Notes: generated by a model not told the origin, from the letters alone. 64,000 bases of DNA from Hyalangium gracile (GCF_020103725.1 NZ_JAHXBG010000029.1:1-64000), one strand, 5' to 3'; positions 17,465-25,845 are shown, counted from the stretch's first letter. Numbers and translations: made by a program.

Positions 17465-17857
17465 CTACTCGGAGGGAGCCTCGGGCGGACTGATAGCGCC
17501 GCCGGGCTGGGCCATGCCGGAGGCGAGCCGGAGCAGCTGGGTCCACCATGGCTCCTCGGCGACACGGGCCTCCTGACCGTCGCGATCCCGGACGATCATC
17601 CCGTCCGGAGCGACGACGGAGAAACGGGGCCGGGTGCCGAGCGCCACGATGAGCGCCTCCATGGTGGTCTCGTCCTCGTGAGAGAAGGCCAGAGGGCCCA
17701 CGGGGTGGCTGTGGGAGATCTCCGCGAGCTGCGCGCGGCGGCTCCAGATGGCCTCCCACCGGGCCCGCGAGTCGGGGAGCGAGACGGGGCTGGTGGACGC
17801 ATCGCTCCAGAGGATGCGCCCTTCGCCATCGATGAGGAAGCAGACCTCGCGTCGCAT
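17465..17857 (-). CDS. JAMM/MPN-motif protein of the Ro-like locus
   Basis: 130 residues from the ATG at 17857, which has GAGG eight bases upstream; the ATG at 17875 (six residues longer) has no ribosome site. It carries H-S-H-P-x6-S-x2-D (SHSHPVGPLAFSHEDE), the H-x-H-x7-S-x2-D metal-binding pattern of JAMM/MPN proteases, with an upstream Glu available in several positions. Prokaryotic JAB proteins cleave isopeptide or peptide bonds, often in ubiquitin-like systems. No E1, E2 or ubiquitin-like gene is seen here. It is the last gene of the TROVE-protein operon. Active-site Glu and fold are not proven. Confidence 0.6.
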   Translation of the reverse strand: MRREVCFLIDGEGRILWSDASTSPVSLPDSRARWEAIWSRRAQLAEISHSHPVGPLAFSHEDETTMEALIVALGTRPRFSVVAPDGMIVRDRDGQEARVAEEPWWTQLLRLASGMAQPGGAISPPEAPSE

Positions 17858-17867
17858 CTCGGAGCCC

Positions 17868-18908
17868 TCACGCATGCCGGAGGATGACGAGGCGGTCCGT
17901 ATCGATCGCTTCCTTGATGACCGACGGCAGGCTCTCGAGCGTCACGAGGTTGTCGCTGGGTGGGTGACCCAGGCAGATGCCGGAGTCCACCACCTGGAGC
18001 GTGGCCATGTTGACCACGGAGATGAAGCGCTCGTCCATGAAGGTGAAGATGACCTCCAGGTTGTCACGGCCTAGCACGCGGGCGCTGCGCATCCTCGCCC
18101 CGGCGGCCTCCAGGGCCAGCTCGGCGCGAGCCATCGCATCCTCCTCCCAGACGCGCCGCTGTCGCCCTCCCCTCTGCGCCTGCGCCCCGGGCTGGGCCTG
18201 GGGCGGGCGCTGGGCCTGAGCCTGGACGTGCTGGCGCGCTCGCTCCACCACCTCCTCGCGCCTTCGCTGCTCATCCTGGCGCATGCGCAGCTCCCGCATC
18301 TCGCGCTCGGCCAGAGCCCGCTCGTCGGCGAGAGCCCTCAGGACCCGCTCGGCCTCGGGGCGCCCCTGCTCGGCGACAGTCCCCAGATGGGGGCGCAGCT
18401 CCGCGGGCGCCGCGGGGATGCGGAGCCGGCGTGACACCCCCTCCAGCAGGGCAAAGGCGAAGGCCGAGCGCAGCGTGGCGGGCACACCCTTGACCTGGGC
18501 CAGCGAGGCCTCCTCCTCGAGCGCCCGCCGCGCCGCCTCCTCCGCCTCGCTCTCGAAGTCGAGCGAGTCGAAGAGCAGCTCACCGGAGTGCCAGCGCCGG
18601 GTCCTGCAGGGCGTGAGCCGGGCAGGCTCCTCCTCGGGGAGGAAGTGCACGCGCTCCGCGATGGAGCCCTCGCGCACGAGCCGCTCCCCCACGAGGTGCC
18701 CGCGCACGGAGGGCAGCGCCTCCAGGGCCTCGGGCTCGGCGGGCCCCAGGGCGGTCGCGTCACGGCCCTTGATGCGGAACCGGTACCAGCCGGGTGTAGC
18801 GGGCTCGGTGGCGAGCCGCAGGCGACGGTCCGCGGCGTGGAGGAAGGCGCCGCCGAAGTACGGCAGCACCCGCTCCTCTTCCTTGCCCAGGAACTTCCGG
18901 TAGTCCAC
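17868..18908 (-). CDS. unrecognised coiled-coil protein of the Ro-like operon
   Basis: 346 residues from a GTG at 18908 with GGAGG six bases upstream. I do not recognise the family. The N-terminal 130 residues are beta-rich. A charged coiled coil follows (about 180-250, EMRELRMRQDEQRRREEVVERAR) with a Gln/Pro/Arg linker (RPPQAQPGAQAQRGGR). A C-terminal alpha/beta domain (about 255-346) contains VLGRDNLEVIFTFMDERFISVVNMATLQVVDSGICLGHPP. It lies nine bases after the TROVE gene and next to the JAMM gene, so a shared role in RNA handling is inferred from context. Confidence 0.65.
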   Translation of the reverse strand: MDYRKFLGKEEERVLPYFGGAFLHAADRRLRLATEPATPGWYRFRIKGRDATALGPAEPEALEALPSVRGHLVGERLVREGSIAERVHFLPEEEPARLTPCRTRRWHSGELLFDSLDFESEAEEAARRALEEEASLAQVKGVPATLRSAFAFALLEGVSRRLRIPAAPAELRPHLGTVAEQGRPEAERVLRALADERALAEREMRELRMRQDEQRRREEVVERARQHVQAQAQRPPQAQPGAQAQRGGRQRRVWEEDAMARAELALEAAGARMRSARVLGRDNLEVIFTFMDERFISVVNMATLQVVDSGICLGHPPSDNLVTLESLPSVIKEAIDTDRLVILRHA

Positions 18909-18917
18909 GCCTGCCTC

Positions 18918-20720
18918 CTACGCGGTAGCGCTCTTCACGATGGCTCCCGTCGGCGTGAGCTGGAGCAGCGGCGTGCGCATCACGCGCTCGACCCAGCCCG
19001 ACTGCGGCGCGCCACCGGCGGCCACCGGCGCGTCCAGGAGCGCCTTGAGCACCCGCGGCACCTGATAGGGATCATTGAAGCTGTCCACGGACACCTCGCT
19101 GAAGGGCACCTTGAGCTGGTTGGCGGCGCTCTTCACCGTGCTGCCGCGCGCATGGGACACCGAGACGAGCATCGCCAGCGCCGAGACGGCGTACCCGCAG
19201 TCCCGGAAGGCGCGAGCGAACTGGTCACCCGCCTCGCCCGCCTCGTCGCCCACCACGATGGTCACCAGACGCGCCGTGGGAGGGAACGTGACGCCGGCCT
19301 GGTGCAGCGCGCGCACCGCCGCCGCGTGCATGGTGCCGCCGCTGGCCTTGATGTCCTTGAGCATGTGCTGGACGGCGGTGCGCGACGGCGCCTTGGGACG
19401 AAGCACCGTGCCCACGGTGTCGAAGGTGGCGATGTGCAGCTTGTCCATCGGGAAGCCGGCGAGGATGCGCGTGAGCGCCTCCTTGGACTGCTCGATGGCG
19501 CCTTCCATGGAGCCTGACTTGTCGATGAGGAACATGACCCGCACATCCGCCTCCGTCGTTGCCTCGGCGACGGCCTTGCGCGCGGCGTTGTCGGCGGCCT
19601 CCTCCAGCTTCTCTCGTAGCTCCTTGTTGCGGACGTTCTTCGCCACGTTCAGCGCCCGCTGGTCCGTGGACTCGGCCACCGCCTTCTCCCAACGAGCCCG
19701 GATCTCCGGCTCGGCCATCAGCCCCAGCTCCTCCAGCGTGGGCGTCAGCATCCGGATGTCCCGGTCGGACAGCGAGGGAAGCAGCGCCACCATGATGGCG
19801 GGCGTGAGCCCCACGTCCTTGGGCAGCCGGCCCACCACCTCCTTGTAAGTGAGCTTCTGCGACTCGATGGCCTCGCAGATCTCAGCCTCGGAGAGCCCGT
19901 CGAAGCGCTCGCTCTTGGCCAGCTTCAGGTTGGTGAGCCCCACGCTACGGTGTCCGCCCGCCGCCTGCTTCTGCTTCCAGCCGAGGATCTCGAAGAACGC
20001 CTGCGACTCGGGCTTGTACCCGGCCTTGCGCGCGATCTTCTTGATGGTCTCCTTGAAGCCTGCCTTCACCAGGCCGGTGAGCATGGCCGGGTTCTTCTCG
20101 CGGATCGCCAGCCACCGGGTGGCCGCTCGCTTCCAGCGCCCGAGCGGCGGCTTCTTCGAGCCCGGGTCGGCGAAGCCCGCCTTGCGGTTGAGCGCGGCGA
20201 TCTCCGGCGTCTCCAGCAGCTCGGCCACGCGAAGCACGGCCTTGGGCGTGAGCATGCGCGTGGACTTCTTCTCGTAGTGCAGCAGCATCGCCTCGCCGAT
20301 GGAGCGGAAGTCATCGTCGTGGAAGGCGACGGAGCCGTCCTCCTCGCGCACCGGCTGCCCGGAGCGGCTCTGCACCAGCATCAGCGCGGCGCAGGCGACC
20401 TTGAGGTCGCGCCACTCCGTCTGGGTGAGCGCGTAGGAAGAGAAGTGCGCCATCAGGTCCTGGTTGAGCTGGTAGATCTCCAGCAGGCGCCGGTAGAGGT
20501 TGACGGCAGCCGGGACGAAGAGGCCGGGAGGCACACGCACCGCGTTGGCGGGCACGGCGACGCCGCGCTTCCTGGGAGCAGGCTGCCAGACGTTGCGGAC
20601 GCTGAGGCCGGGGCGGTTGTGCCACAGGTGCGCCGAGGAGCTCAGAACCAGATCGAGCAGCTTCTCGGCGGGGCCCAGCTGGGCCTCGGGCAGCAGCGGT
20701 GGGTTGCGCGGGGTGTTCAT
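18918..20720 (-). CDS. Ro60/Rsr-like TROVE and VWA protein
   Basis: 600 residues from the ATG at 20720, with GGAGGG eight bases upstream; a farther start adds 21 improbable residues. The N-terminal two thirds is helical and resembles TROVE HEAT-like repeats (TWRD-like segments, LTPKAVLRVAELLETPEIAAL, GLTNLKLAKSERFDGLSEAEICEAI). The C-terminus is a von Willebrand A domain with MIDAS motif FLIDKSGSM (about 400) and SGGTMHAA/VVGDEAGE downstream. This is the Ro60/Rsr architecture: a ring that binds misfolded RNA and Y RNAs. Two Y-RNA-like genes lie just upstream on the same strand, which strongly supports the assignment. Confidence 0.8.
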   Translation of the reverse strand: MNTPRNPPLLPEAQLGPAEKLLDLVLSSSAHLWHNRPGLSVRNVWQPAPRKRGVAVPANAVRVPPGLFVPAAVNLYRRLLEIYQLNQDLMAHFSSYALTQTEWRDLKVACAALMLVQSRSGQPVREEDGSVAFHDDDFRSIGEAMLLHYEKKSTRMLTPKAVLRVAELLETPEIAALNRKAGFADPGSKKPPLGRWKRAATRWLAIREKNPAMLTGLVKAGFKETIKKIARKAGYKPESQAFFEILGWKQKQAAGGHRSVGLTNLKLAKSERFDGLSEAEICEAIESQKLTYKEVVGRLPKDVGLTPAIMVALLPSLSDRDIRMLTPTLEELGLMAEPEIRARWEKAVAESTDQRALNVAKNVRNKELREKLEEAADNAARKAVAEATTEADVRVMFLIDKSGSMEGAIEQSKEALTRILAGFPMDKLHIATFDTVGTVLRPKAPSRTAVQHMLKDIKASGGTMHAAAVRALHQAGVTFPPTARLVTIVVGDEAGEAGDQFARAFRDCGYAVSALAMLVSVSHARGSTVKSAANQLKVPFSEVSVDSFNDPYQVPRVLKALLDAPVAAGGAPQSGWVERVMRTPLLQLTPTGAIVKSATA

Positions 20721-20797
20721 GGGAATCCCTCCGAGAGGGAGTCTCCTCGAACACGGCCTGTCGCGCGAACCTTTCCGCAGCAACGGGTGATGGAAGG

Positions 20798-20945
20798 AAG
20801 GAAGCGCCCGAGTGAAGAAGCCCTGTTTTCAGACTCGCGCTCTAACCTCTGAGCTATCTCCCGATGGAGTCGGGAGAGCCGGATTCGAACCGGCGACTTC
20901 GAGTTCCCAGTGCTTGTATGGCCTCTTCGGCCGGACGCGGATTCG
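20798..20945 (-). ncRNA. YrlA-like Y RNA, copy 1 (tRNA mimic)
   Basis: About 148 nt; ends are approximate. In minus-strand order it has a 5' outer stem with hairpin (20912-20932, GGCCGAAGAGGCCATACAAG core), a T arm GCCGG-TTCGAAT-CCGGC (20878-20894), a closed 7-bp acceptor stem TCTCCCG/CGGGAGA with loop ACTCCAT (20857-20877), then T8-A9 and a D arm (20839-20854), then a 3' strand (20805-20822) that closes the outer stem. T arm, acceptor and D arm are thus in circularly permuted order, as in bacterial YrlA RNAs. The anticodon-arm region (CTGAAAA) is present but pairs poorly. It shares its outer module with copy 2. Confidence 0.75.
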
Positions 20946-20956
20946 TCAGAAGAAGA

Positions 20957-21100
20957 TTGAAACGCCCGAGTGGGGAAGCCGATTGACGTCTCGAGTCGAA
21001 ATCGAGTGCCTATCCATTAGGCTATCCCGTCATATGGTGACGGGAGTTGGAGTCGAACCAACATGAGGGCTTGTATGGCCTCTCCGGCCGGGCGCTTCAA
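20957..21100 (-). ncRNA. YrlA-like Y RNA, copy 2 (permuted tRNA-Arg mimic)
   Basis: About 144 nt. A 12-bp outer stem pairs 21089-21100 with 20957-20968 (one G-U). Next come a hairpin with the shared GGCCATACAAGC (21069-21089), a T arm GTTGG-TTCGACT-CCAAC (21046-21062), then TCCCGTC-A-CCA-TAT-GACGGGA (21025-21045). The last element is a 7-bp acceptor stem whose 3' half carries a discriminator A and an encoded CCA before the 5' half begins. Then TA, a D arm (21008-21022), one base and an anticodon-like arm CTCGA-TTTCGAC-TCGAG (20990-21006) with UCG, an Arg anticodon. All parts are in permuted order. Confidence 0.8.
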
Positions 21101-21254
21101 AAGCGTTCGCGAGCAGCGCGGCGTGTCGCCATCACCGTCTCGCCTATGCCTGGAAGGACGCGAGGCCCGCGGCGCGCCTGACACGGCATTTTCGGGGGGA
21201 TTTTCCAGGGCGTCCGTGCCGCCCAGACCCGCCGGGTAGTAGGATACCCGCCCC
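21101..21254. other. divergent promoter region of the Y RNA/Ro locus and kinase
   Basis: Between the Y RNAs (leftward) and the kinase gene (rightward). It must hold at least the Y RNA promoter, but no convincing -35/-10 pair is seen by eye. Confidence 0.4.
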
Positions 21255-23612
21255 ATGTCTCTGGAAACGGGTGAACAGTTCGGCCGCTATGCGCTGGAGT
21301 CCCAGCTGAGTCGGGGCGGCATGGCCGAGACCTGGCGCGCCCGGCTGCTGGGCGAGGCCGGCGTCACCAAGCCCGTGCTCATCAAGAAGGTGCTGCCCGA
21401 GTTCGCCACCGACGAGGCCTTCATCGCCATGTTCATCAGCGAGGCGCGCATCTCCGCCACGCTGTCTCACGGCAACATCGCCCAGGTCTACGACTTCGGC
21501 CGGGTGGGCGGGGACTACTTCCTGGCCATGGAGTACGTGGACGGGCAGCCGCTCCACCGCATCACCAAGCGCGCGCGCCGCTCGGGCCTGGGCACCCTTC
21601 CCGCCCCCATCGCCACCTTCATCGCCTTGGAGATGTGCCGGGGCCTGCACTACGCCCACACCCGTAAGGATGCCACCGGCCAGCCCCTGGGCATCGTCCA
21701 CCGCGACATCGCCCCGGACAACGTGCTCGTCAGCTACGAGGGCCAGGTCAAGATCGTCGACTTCGGCATCGCCAAGGCGCGCCAGCTGCGCGGGTTCGAC
21801 ACCGAGCCGGGGATCGTGAAGGGCAAGTACCTCTACTTCTCTCCCGAGCAGGCCCGGGGCGAGCAGGTGGATGCGCGCACGGACGTGTGGGCCACGGGCA
21901 TCGTCCTCTACGACATGCTCTGTGGCCGGATGCCCGTGGTGGATCCTCCGTACGTGGCGGTCCCCAAGCTGGCCCGGGGTGAGTTCCCCCGCCCCTCCGT
22001 GCTGAACCCCTCCCTGCCAGCGGAGCTGGACGCCATCGTGATGCGTGCGCTGTCCATCCATCGCGACGAGCGCTACGAGTCCAGCAACGCCTTCGGAGAC
22101 GCGCTGGCGGAGTTCCTCTACAGCACGACGCCACGCTTCTCCGCGCTGTCGCTCTCCCACTTCGTCCAGGAGCTCTTCCGAGAGGATCTGCTCAGCACGG
22201 GCCACGAGGTACAGGTGCCCCAGTCGTTCCGGGAGCAGCTGGCCCAGTGGAAGGGGCAGCTCGCCACGTCCCCTTCTTCGCCTGGGCTGTCCCCCACGGT
22301 TGCCCCGGGCACTCCTACTCCGTCCCCGGCTCCGCTGCCCGCCCAGCCCTCGCGCCTGGCGCACTACCTGGGCGTGGGGCTCGGTGCGGCGCTCGCGGGA
22401 GCCATCCTCGCCGTCGCCTTCATCAAGGCCACGCTGCCCGCGATGGTCGATGCGCCCGCGCCTCCTCCCACCGTGCCGCCTTCGCCCCAGGTTGCCGTCG
22501 CACCTCCGCCGGTGGAGCCGGCACCGCAGCCGCCTCCCGAAGACACGGCTCCACCGGAGGCCACACCCGAGCCCGCCTCAACTCCAGAGCCTGAAGCGCC
22601 CCATGTTCGCGCCTCGGCCTCATACCCGGTCGAAGCCATCCGGCTCGATGCGCGGCAGGACGTGATCAACATCGGCGACGTCGCGCAGAAGCTCTCGCTG
22701 GAGCCGGGAGCCACCTACCGCATCTCCGAGCCCAAGCCTCCCCACGGCAGGGCCCCTCTGTTCTTCTGGCTGTCGGGCGCGGAGCTGCGCGCGAAGGATG
22801 GCGTGGGCGTCCTCTCCCAGCGGCCCGTGCAGGTGAAGGGCGCCCAGGAGCTCAAGGTCTTCCTGCTCGGCCCGCTCCACGCCGAGTCCCGCCCTCGCGA
22901 AGTGCTCGTGGAGAACGTCCAGGCGAAGACCCGCCAGCGGCTCGCGGTCAGGCCCGACACGACAGCCAGCCTGGAGCGGGCCTTCGAGCTCAAGAACCTG
23001 GACCCGACCTCCACCTATGAGCTGACCCTGGTTCCGCTCGAGAACGGTGCCTTCACCCGGGGAGCCACGGGCGGTGCGCTGGAGCAGATCGGCTGCGTCG
23101 GGCTCGCCGCGAGCGGGGAGAGCCCGGGAGGCAAGGAACCGGTGCCGCCCCAGGACCAGCAGTTCCTCCTGACGACGCAGTCGAGCCTGAACCTCTCGAA
23201 GGCCAGCAGCCTGCTCTGCGGCTTCATCGATGATGACCCCGCCGACAACCAGGGTGAGTTCCAGATCCGCATCGTCCAGTCGGGCGCGGGCCTGGAGTGG
23301 ACCAGCCCCTCGCCCTATGCCCTGGCGTTTCCCAAGGCCGGAGAGGTCAAACGCGTCTTCGAGCAGGCCCTGCGCCTCTTCCAGAAGAAGCAGTACGACG
23401 GAGCAGCGATCTTCGCCGAGCGGTGCATCTCCCTCGATTCGCAGGACGCGGACTGTCACCTGCTCGCCGGTGCCACGTACGCGTCGATCCCTGGCCGGGG
23501 CGACAAGGCCACCAGCCACTACAAGACCTTCCTGACCCTGGCTCCGACCCACTCACTCGCCGCCTCGGTCAAGCGAGACCTGGTAAAGCTCGAGCAACAG
23601 AGCAGCCCATAG
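21255..23612 (+). CDS. membrane Ser/Thr protein kinase
   Basis: 785 residues. The N-terminal Hanks-type kinase domain covers about 12-290: Gly loop LSRGGMAETW, catalytic HRDIAPDN (about 149), DFGIA, and SPEQARG in place of APE. A Pro-rich linker follows, then one membrane segment (about 375-397, YLGVGLGAALAGAILAVAFI) and a second Pro-rich stretch. The C-terminal 330 residues are likely outside the cytoplasm and end in TPR-like helices (QALRLFQKKQYDGAAIFAERCISL). This is the common myxobacterial receptor-kinase layout. A hairpin follows the stop codon. Confidence 0.9.
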   Translation: MSLETGEQFGRYALESQLSRGGMAETWRARLLGEAGVTKPVLIKKVLPEFATDEAFIAMFISEARISATLSHGNIAQVYDFGRVGGDYFLAMEYVDGQPLHRITKRARRSGLGTLPAPIATFIALEMCRGLHYAHTRKDATGQPLGIVHRDIAPDNVLVSYEGQVKIVDFGIAKARQLRGFDTEPGIVKGKYLYFSPEQARGEQVDARTDVWATGIVLYDMLCGRMPVVDPPYVAVPKLARGEFPRPSVLNPSLPAELDAIVMRALSIHRDERYESSNAFGDALAEFLYSTTPRFSALSLSHFVQELFREDLLSTGHEVQVPQSFREQLAQWKGQLATSPSSPGLSPTVAPGTPTPSPAPLPAQPSRLAHYLGVGLGAALAGAILAVAFIKATLPAMVDAPAPPPTVPPSPQVAVAPPPVEPAPQPPPEDTAPPEATPEPASTPEPEAPHVRASASYPVEAIRLDARQDVINIGDVAQKLSLEPGATYRISEPKPPHGRAPLFFWLSGAELRAKDGVGVLSQRPVQVKGAQELKVFLLGPLHAESRPREVLVENVQAKTRQRLAVRPDTTASLERAFELKNLDPTSTYELTLVPLENGAFTRGATGGALEQIGCVGLAASGESPGGKEPVPPQDQQFLLTTQSSLNLSKASSLLCGFIDDDPADNQGEFQIRIVQSGAGLEWTSPSPYALAFPKAGEVKRVFEQALRLFQKKQYDGAAIFAERCISLDSQDADCHLLAGATYASIPGRGDKATSHYKTFLTLAPTHSLAASVKRDLVKLEQQSSP

Positions 23613-23627
23613 CTCCATCTTGCGCAT

Positions 23628-23645
23628 GAGGGAGTTTGCTCCCTC
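23628..23645 (+). terminator. hairpin after the kinase gene
   Basis: A perfect 7-bp stem GAGGGAG/CTCCCTC with a TTTG loop, 16 bases after the stop. There is no U-run, so termination strength is uncertain. Confidence 0.5.
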
Positions 23646-23757
23646 GCGGATGTGTTACGGAGGGATGGCTCGCCGAGCAGACCATGGAAGCGCCGGGATT
23701 CACTCGGCGGCGCCCTGCCTGCAGCGGTGACCTCGGTGGCGTGAGAGCGGGTGGACG

Positions 23758-24594
23758 TTGTCGCAAGCGACGAAGGCGAAGTTCCTGGAATCAGGGCGGT
23801 TTCACCAGCAGCTCAAGGCAAGGGTCGAGGATGTCGTGGGAGGCTCCTCCTATGTGTGGGGCTGGAAGCACAACATCTTCCACCACAGCCACCCCAACGT
23901 GACCGGGCTCGATGAGGACATCGACATCCAGCCCCTGTGCCGGCTCGCTCCGGGCCAGCGCTCCTCTGGCGCCCACCGCTTCCAGCACTTCTACATCTGG
24001 GTGCTCTACGGGCTCCTCCCTCTGAAGTGGCACTTCATCGATGACTTCAGGAACCTGATCTCCGGCCGGATCGGACAGCAGAAGATGCCGCGCCCCACCG
24101 GGTGGAAGCTGGCTGGCGTGCTCGGCGGAAAGGTCCTGTTCATCGGCTGGGCCCTGGTGGTGCCGGCGCTCTTCCATCCCCTCTGGCAGGTCGCGCTCGG
24201 CTATGCGCTGACGTCGTTCGTCCTCGGGGTGACGCTCTCCACCGTGTTCCAGCTCGCGCACTGCGTGGAGGAGGCGGAGTTCCGCGAGGTGCCGCGAGAC
24301 AGCCTCACCTTCCCTCGCGAGTGGGCGGTGCACCAGGTGGAGACGACGGTCGACTTCGCGCGGGGCAACTCGCTGCTCAGCTGGTATCTGGGTGGGCTCA
24401 ACTTCCAGGTGGAGCACCACCTCTTCCCGCGCGTGAGCCACCTGCACTACCCTGCGCTCTCGCGCATCGTCGAGCAGACCTGTCGGGAGCACGGCGTCCG
24501 CTACCGCTCACAGCGAGGCCTGGGTGCGGCGCTGAGGAGCCATGTTCGTTGGCTCAAGCGCATGGGGCAGCCTGTCCTCGGAGGTGCGACATGA
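23758..24594 (+). pseudogene. fatty-acid desaturase with internal deletion
   Basis: 278 residues from a TTG start; typical front-end/linoleoyl-CoA-type desaturases are about 350-390. The second and third His boxes are intact, KHNIFHHSH (about 38-46) and QVEHH (about 224-228), and GLNFQVEHHLFPRVSHLHYP is family-typical. The N-terminus (KFLESGRFHQQLKARVEDV) matches the usual start, but it joins directly to GGSSYVWGWKHN. About 90-100 residues that normally hold the first membrane segments and the first His box (HDGGH-type) are missing, in frame. The di-iron site would lack ligands, so it is probably inactive unless the box is supplied otherwise. Confidence 0.7.
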
Positions 24595-24971
24595 GTGATG
24601 AAAACGTTGAGAAGGTTCGGTTCGGGCGTGCGCAGAAGTTCAGGCTCTCCCCGAAGGGCATCGAGGCCAAGGAGGCGTATACGCTCATGGTCAAGGAGGC
24701 CCAGTCAGGCTCGGGACGTGCCCAGTTCGACGCGGCCCGGACGGGATGGGGGACCCCCCGTGGACTGTCTCCCGAGGATGGGCTCTTCCTCGTGGAGTTT
24801 GGCGAGGGAGATCGAACGATCCCCGAGGCCGTGCGCAACCTCGATGGCTGCGGCACCACCGCCAAGGAGGTCAAGGTGGCTGTCGAGCGGCTTCTCGCAT
24901 GCGGAATGATCGAGCCAGTGCCCGCTCCGTCCCCCGCTCCCGTCGCGCCCTCCTCTCGCCGGTACTGGTAG
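24591..24971 (+). CDS. hypothetical protein following the desaturase
   Basis: 126 residues. The ATG overlaps the desaturase stop by four bases (ATGA). I do not recognise the family. The sequence is charged and soluble. Its C-terminal half (about 60-105) reads like a small helical or winged-helix segment (IPEAVRNLDGCGTTAKEVKVAVERLLACGMIEP), before a Pro-rich tail. Translational coupling suggests it once worked with the desaturase, for example as a regulator. Confidence 0.6.
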   Translation: MSDENVEKVRFGRAQKFRLSPKGIEAKEAYTLMVKEAQSGSGRAQFDAARTGWGTPRGLSPEDGLFLVEFGEGDRTIPEAVRNLDGCGTTAKEVKVAVERLLACGMIEPVPAPSPAPVAPSSRRYW

Positions 24972-25225
24972 CCCTCGCGACGGCTCGGGCACTTTGAGTT
25001 GCCTCCGAGCTCGGCACGGGTTTACTCTTCCAATCGGCGCTTCACGGCGTCGTCCATGATCTCCGTTCGCTAACCCACGCTTTCAGTGACCTCCCCCTTC
25101 GCTCCGGCGCCCTGCCGTGGCGTGTTGTGGGCTGTCGTCCGACTGCGTGGGCCTCGACCGAACCCCTGCTGCGAGTTGCCTGGCTGTTCCGCCCGTCGTT
25201 TCGGGCCTGCGCTCTGGAGATCTGG

Positions 25226-25771
25226 ATGAAAAAGCTCAAGTACCACCTTGCATCCACCGTTGACGGCTTCATCGCCACCGAGAACCACACCATCGAAGCC
25301 TTCATGCAGGACCGGCTCGTGAAGGAGAGCGAGCACGTCGCCGACTACATGGCCTCATTCGCGACGTATGACACGGTCTTGATGGGCCGCCGGACCTATG
25401 AGTTCGGCCTGAAGCTGGGAGTGACGGACCCCTACCCGGCCATGGAGACCTATGTCTTCTCGCGCTCGATGAAGGAGAGCCCGAACCCGCGCGTCAAGGT
25501 GCTCTCCGATGACCCCGCGGGAGTGGTCCGCCGCCTGAAGGAGCGAGAGGGCAGGGACATCTTCCTCTGCGGAGGAGGCGAGCTCGCGTCGCTGCTCTTC
25601 GCCGCGGGGCTCGTCGACGAGGTGCTGATCAAGCTGAACCCGCTGCTCCTGGGCTCGGGAATCCCGCTCTCTCCCAAGCTCCAGAACTTCGTCGACCTCG
25701 AGCTGCTGTCCACCAAGGTCTACAAGAATGGAGTCGTGCTCCTGCGCTACTCCGTCATGAAGCGGCAGTGA
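25226..25771 (+). CDS. dihydrofolate-reductase/RibD-C family protein
   Basis: 181 residues from the ATG at 25226, preceded by GGAG. The fold signatures of the RibD C-terminal/DHFR-like family are clear: YHLASTVDGFIA (about 5-16), TVLMGRRTYE (about 51-60), IFLCGGGELASLLFAAGLVDEV and LLLGSGIPL. Family members are NADPH-dependent reductases; many stand-alone ones have no known substrate. It is convergent with the next gene and shares a strong terminator hairpin. Confidence 0.87.
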   Translation: MKKLKYHLASTVDGFIATENHTIEAFMQDRLVKESEHVADYMASFATYDTVLMGRRTYEFGLKLGVTDPYPAMETYVFSRSMKESPNPRVKVLSDDPAGVVRRLKEREGRDIFLCGGGELASLLFAAGLVDEVLIKLNPLLLGSGIPLSPKLQNFVDLELLSTKVYKNGVVLLRYSVMKRQ

Positions 25772-25785
25772 GCCCCTGACCGAGT

Positions 25786-25826
25786 GGCCCTGGAGTCCTC
25801 GATGAGTTCCACGAGGCTCCAGGGCC
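25786..25826. terminator. bidirectional terminator hairpin
   Basis: A perfect 10-bp inverted repeat GGCCCTGGAG (25786-25795) with CTCCAGGGCC (25817-25826), extended inside by CCTCG/CGAGG. It lies in the 74-base gap between convergent stop codons, as expected for a shared terminator. Confidence 0.75.
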
Positions 25827-25845
25827 CTGCCTCGTGAGCCGTAGC

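Noticed and set aside
20812-21066. Ordinary tRNA genes suggested by T-loop sequences GGTTCGAATCC and GGTTCGACTCC
   Set aside because: The T arm precedes the acceptor 5' half and D arm on the same strand; a normal tRNA would have the reverse order. Permuted Y RNA mimics explain the order better.
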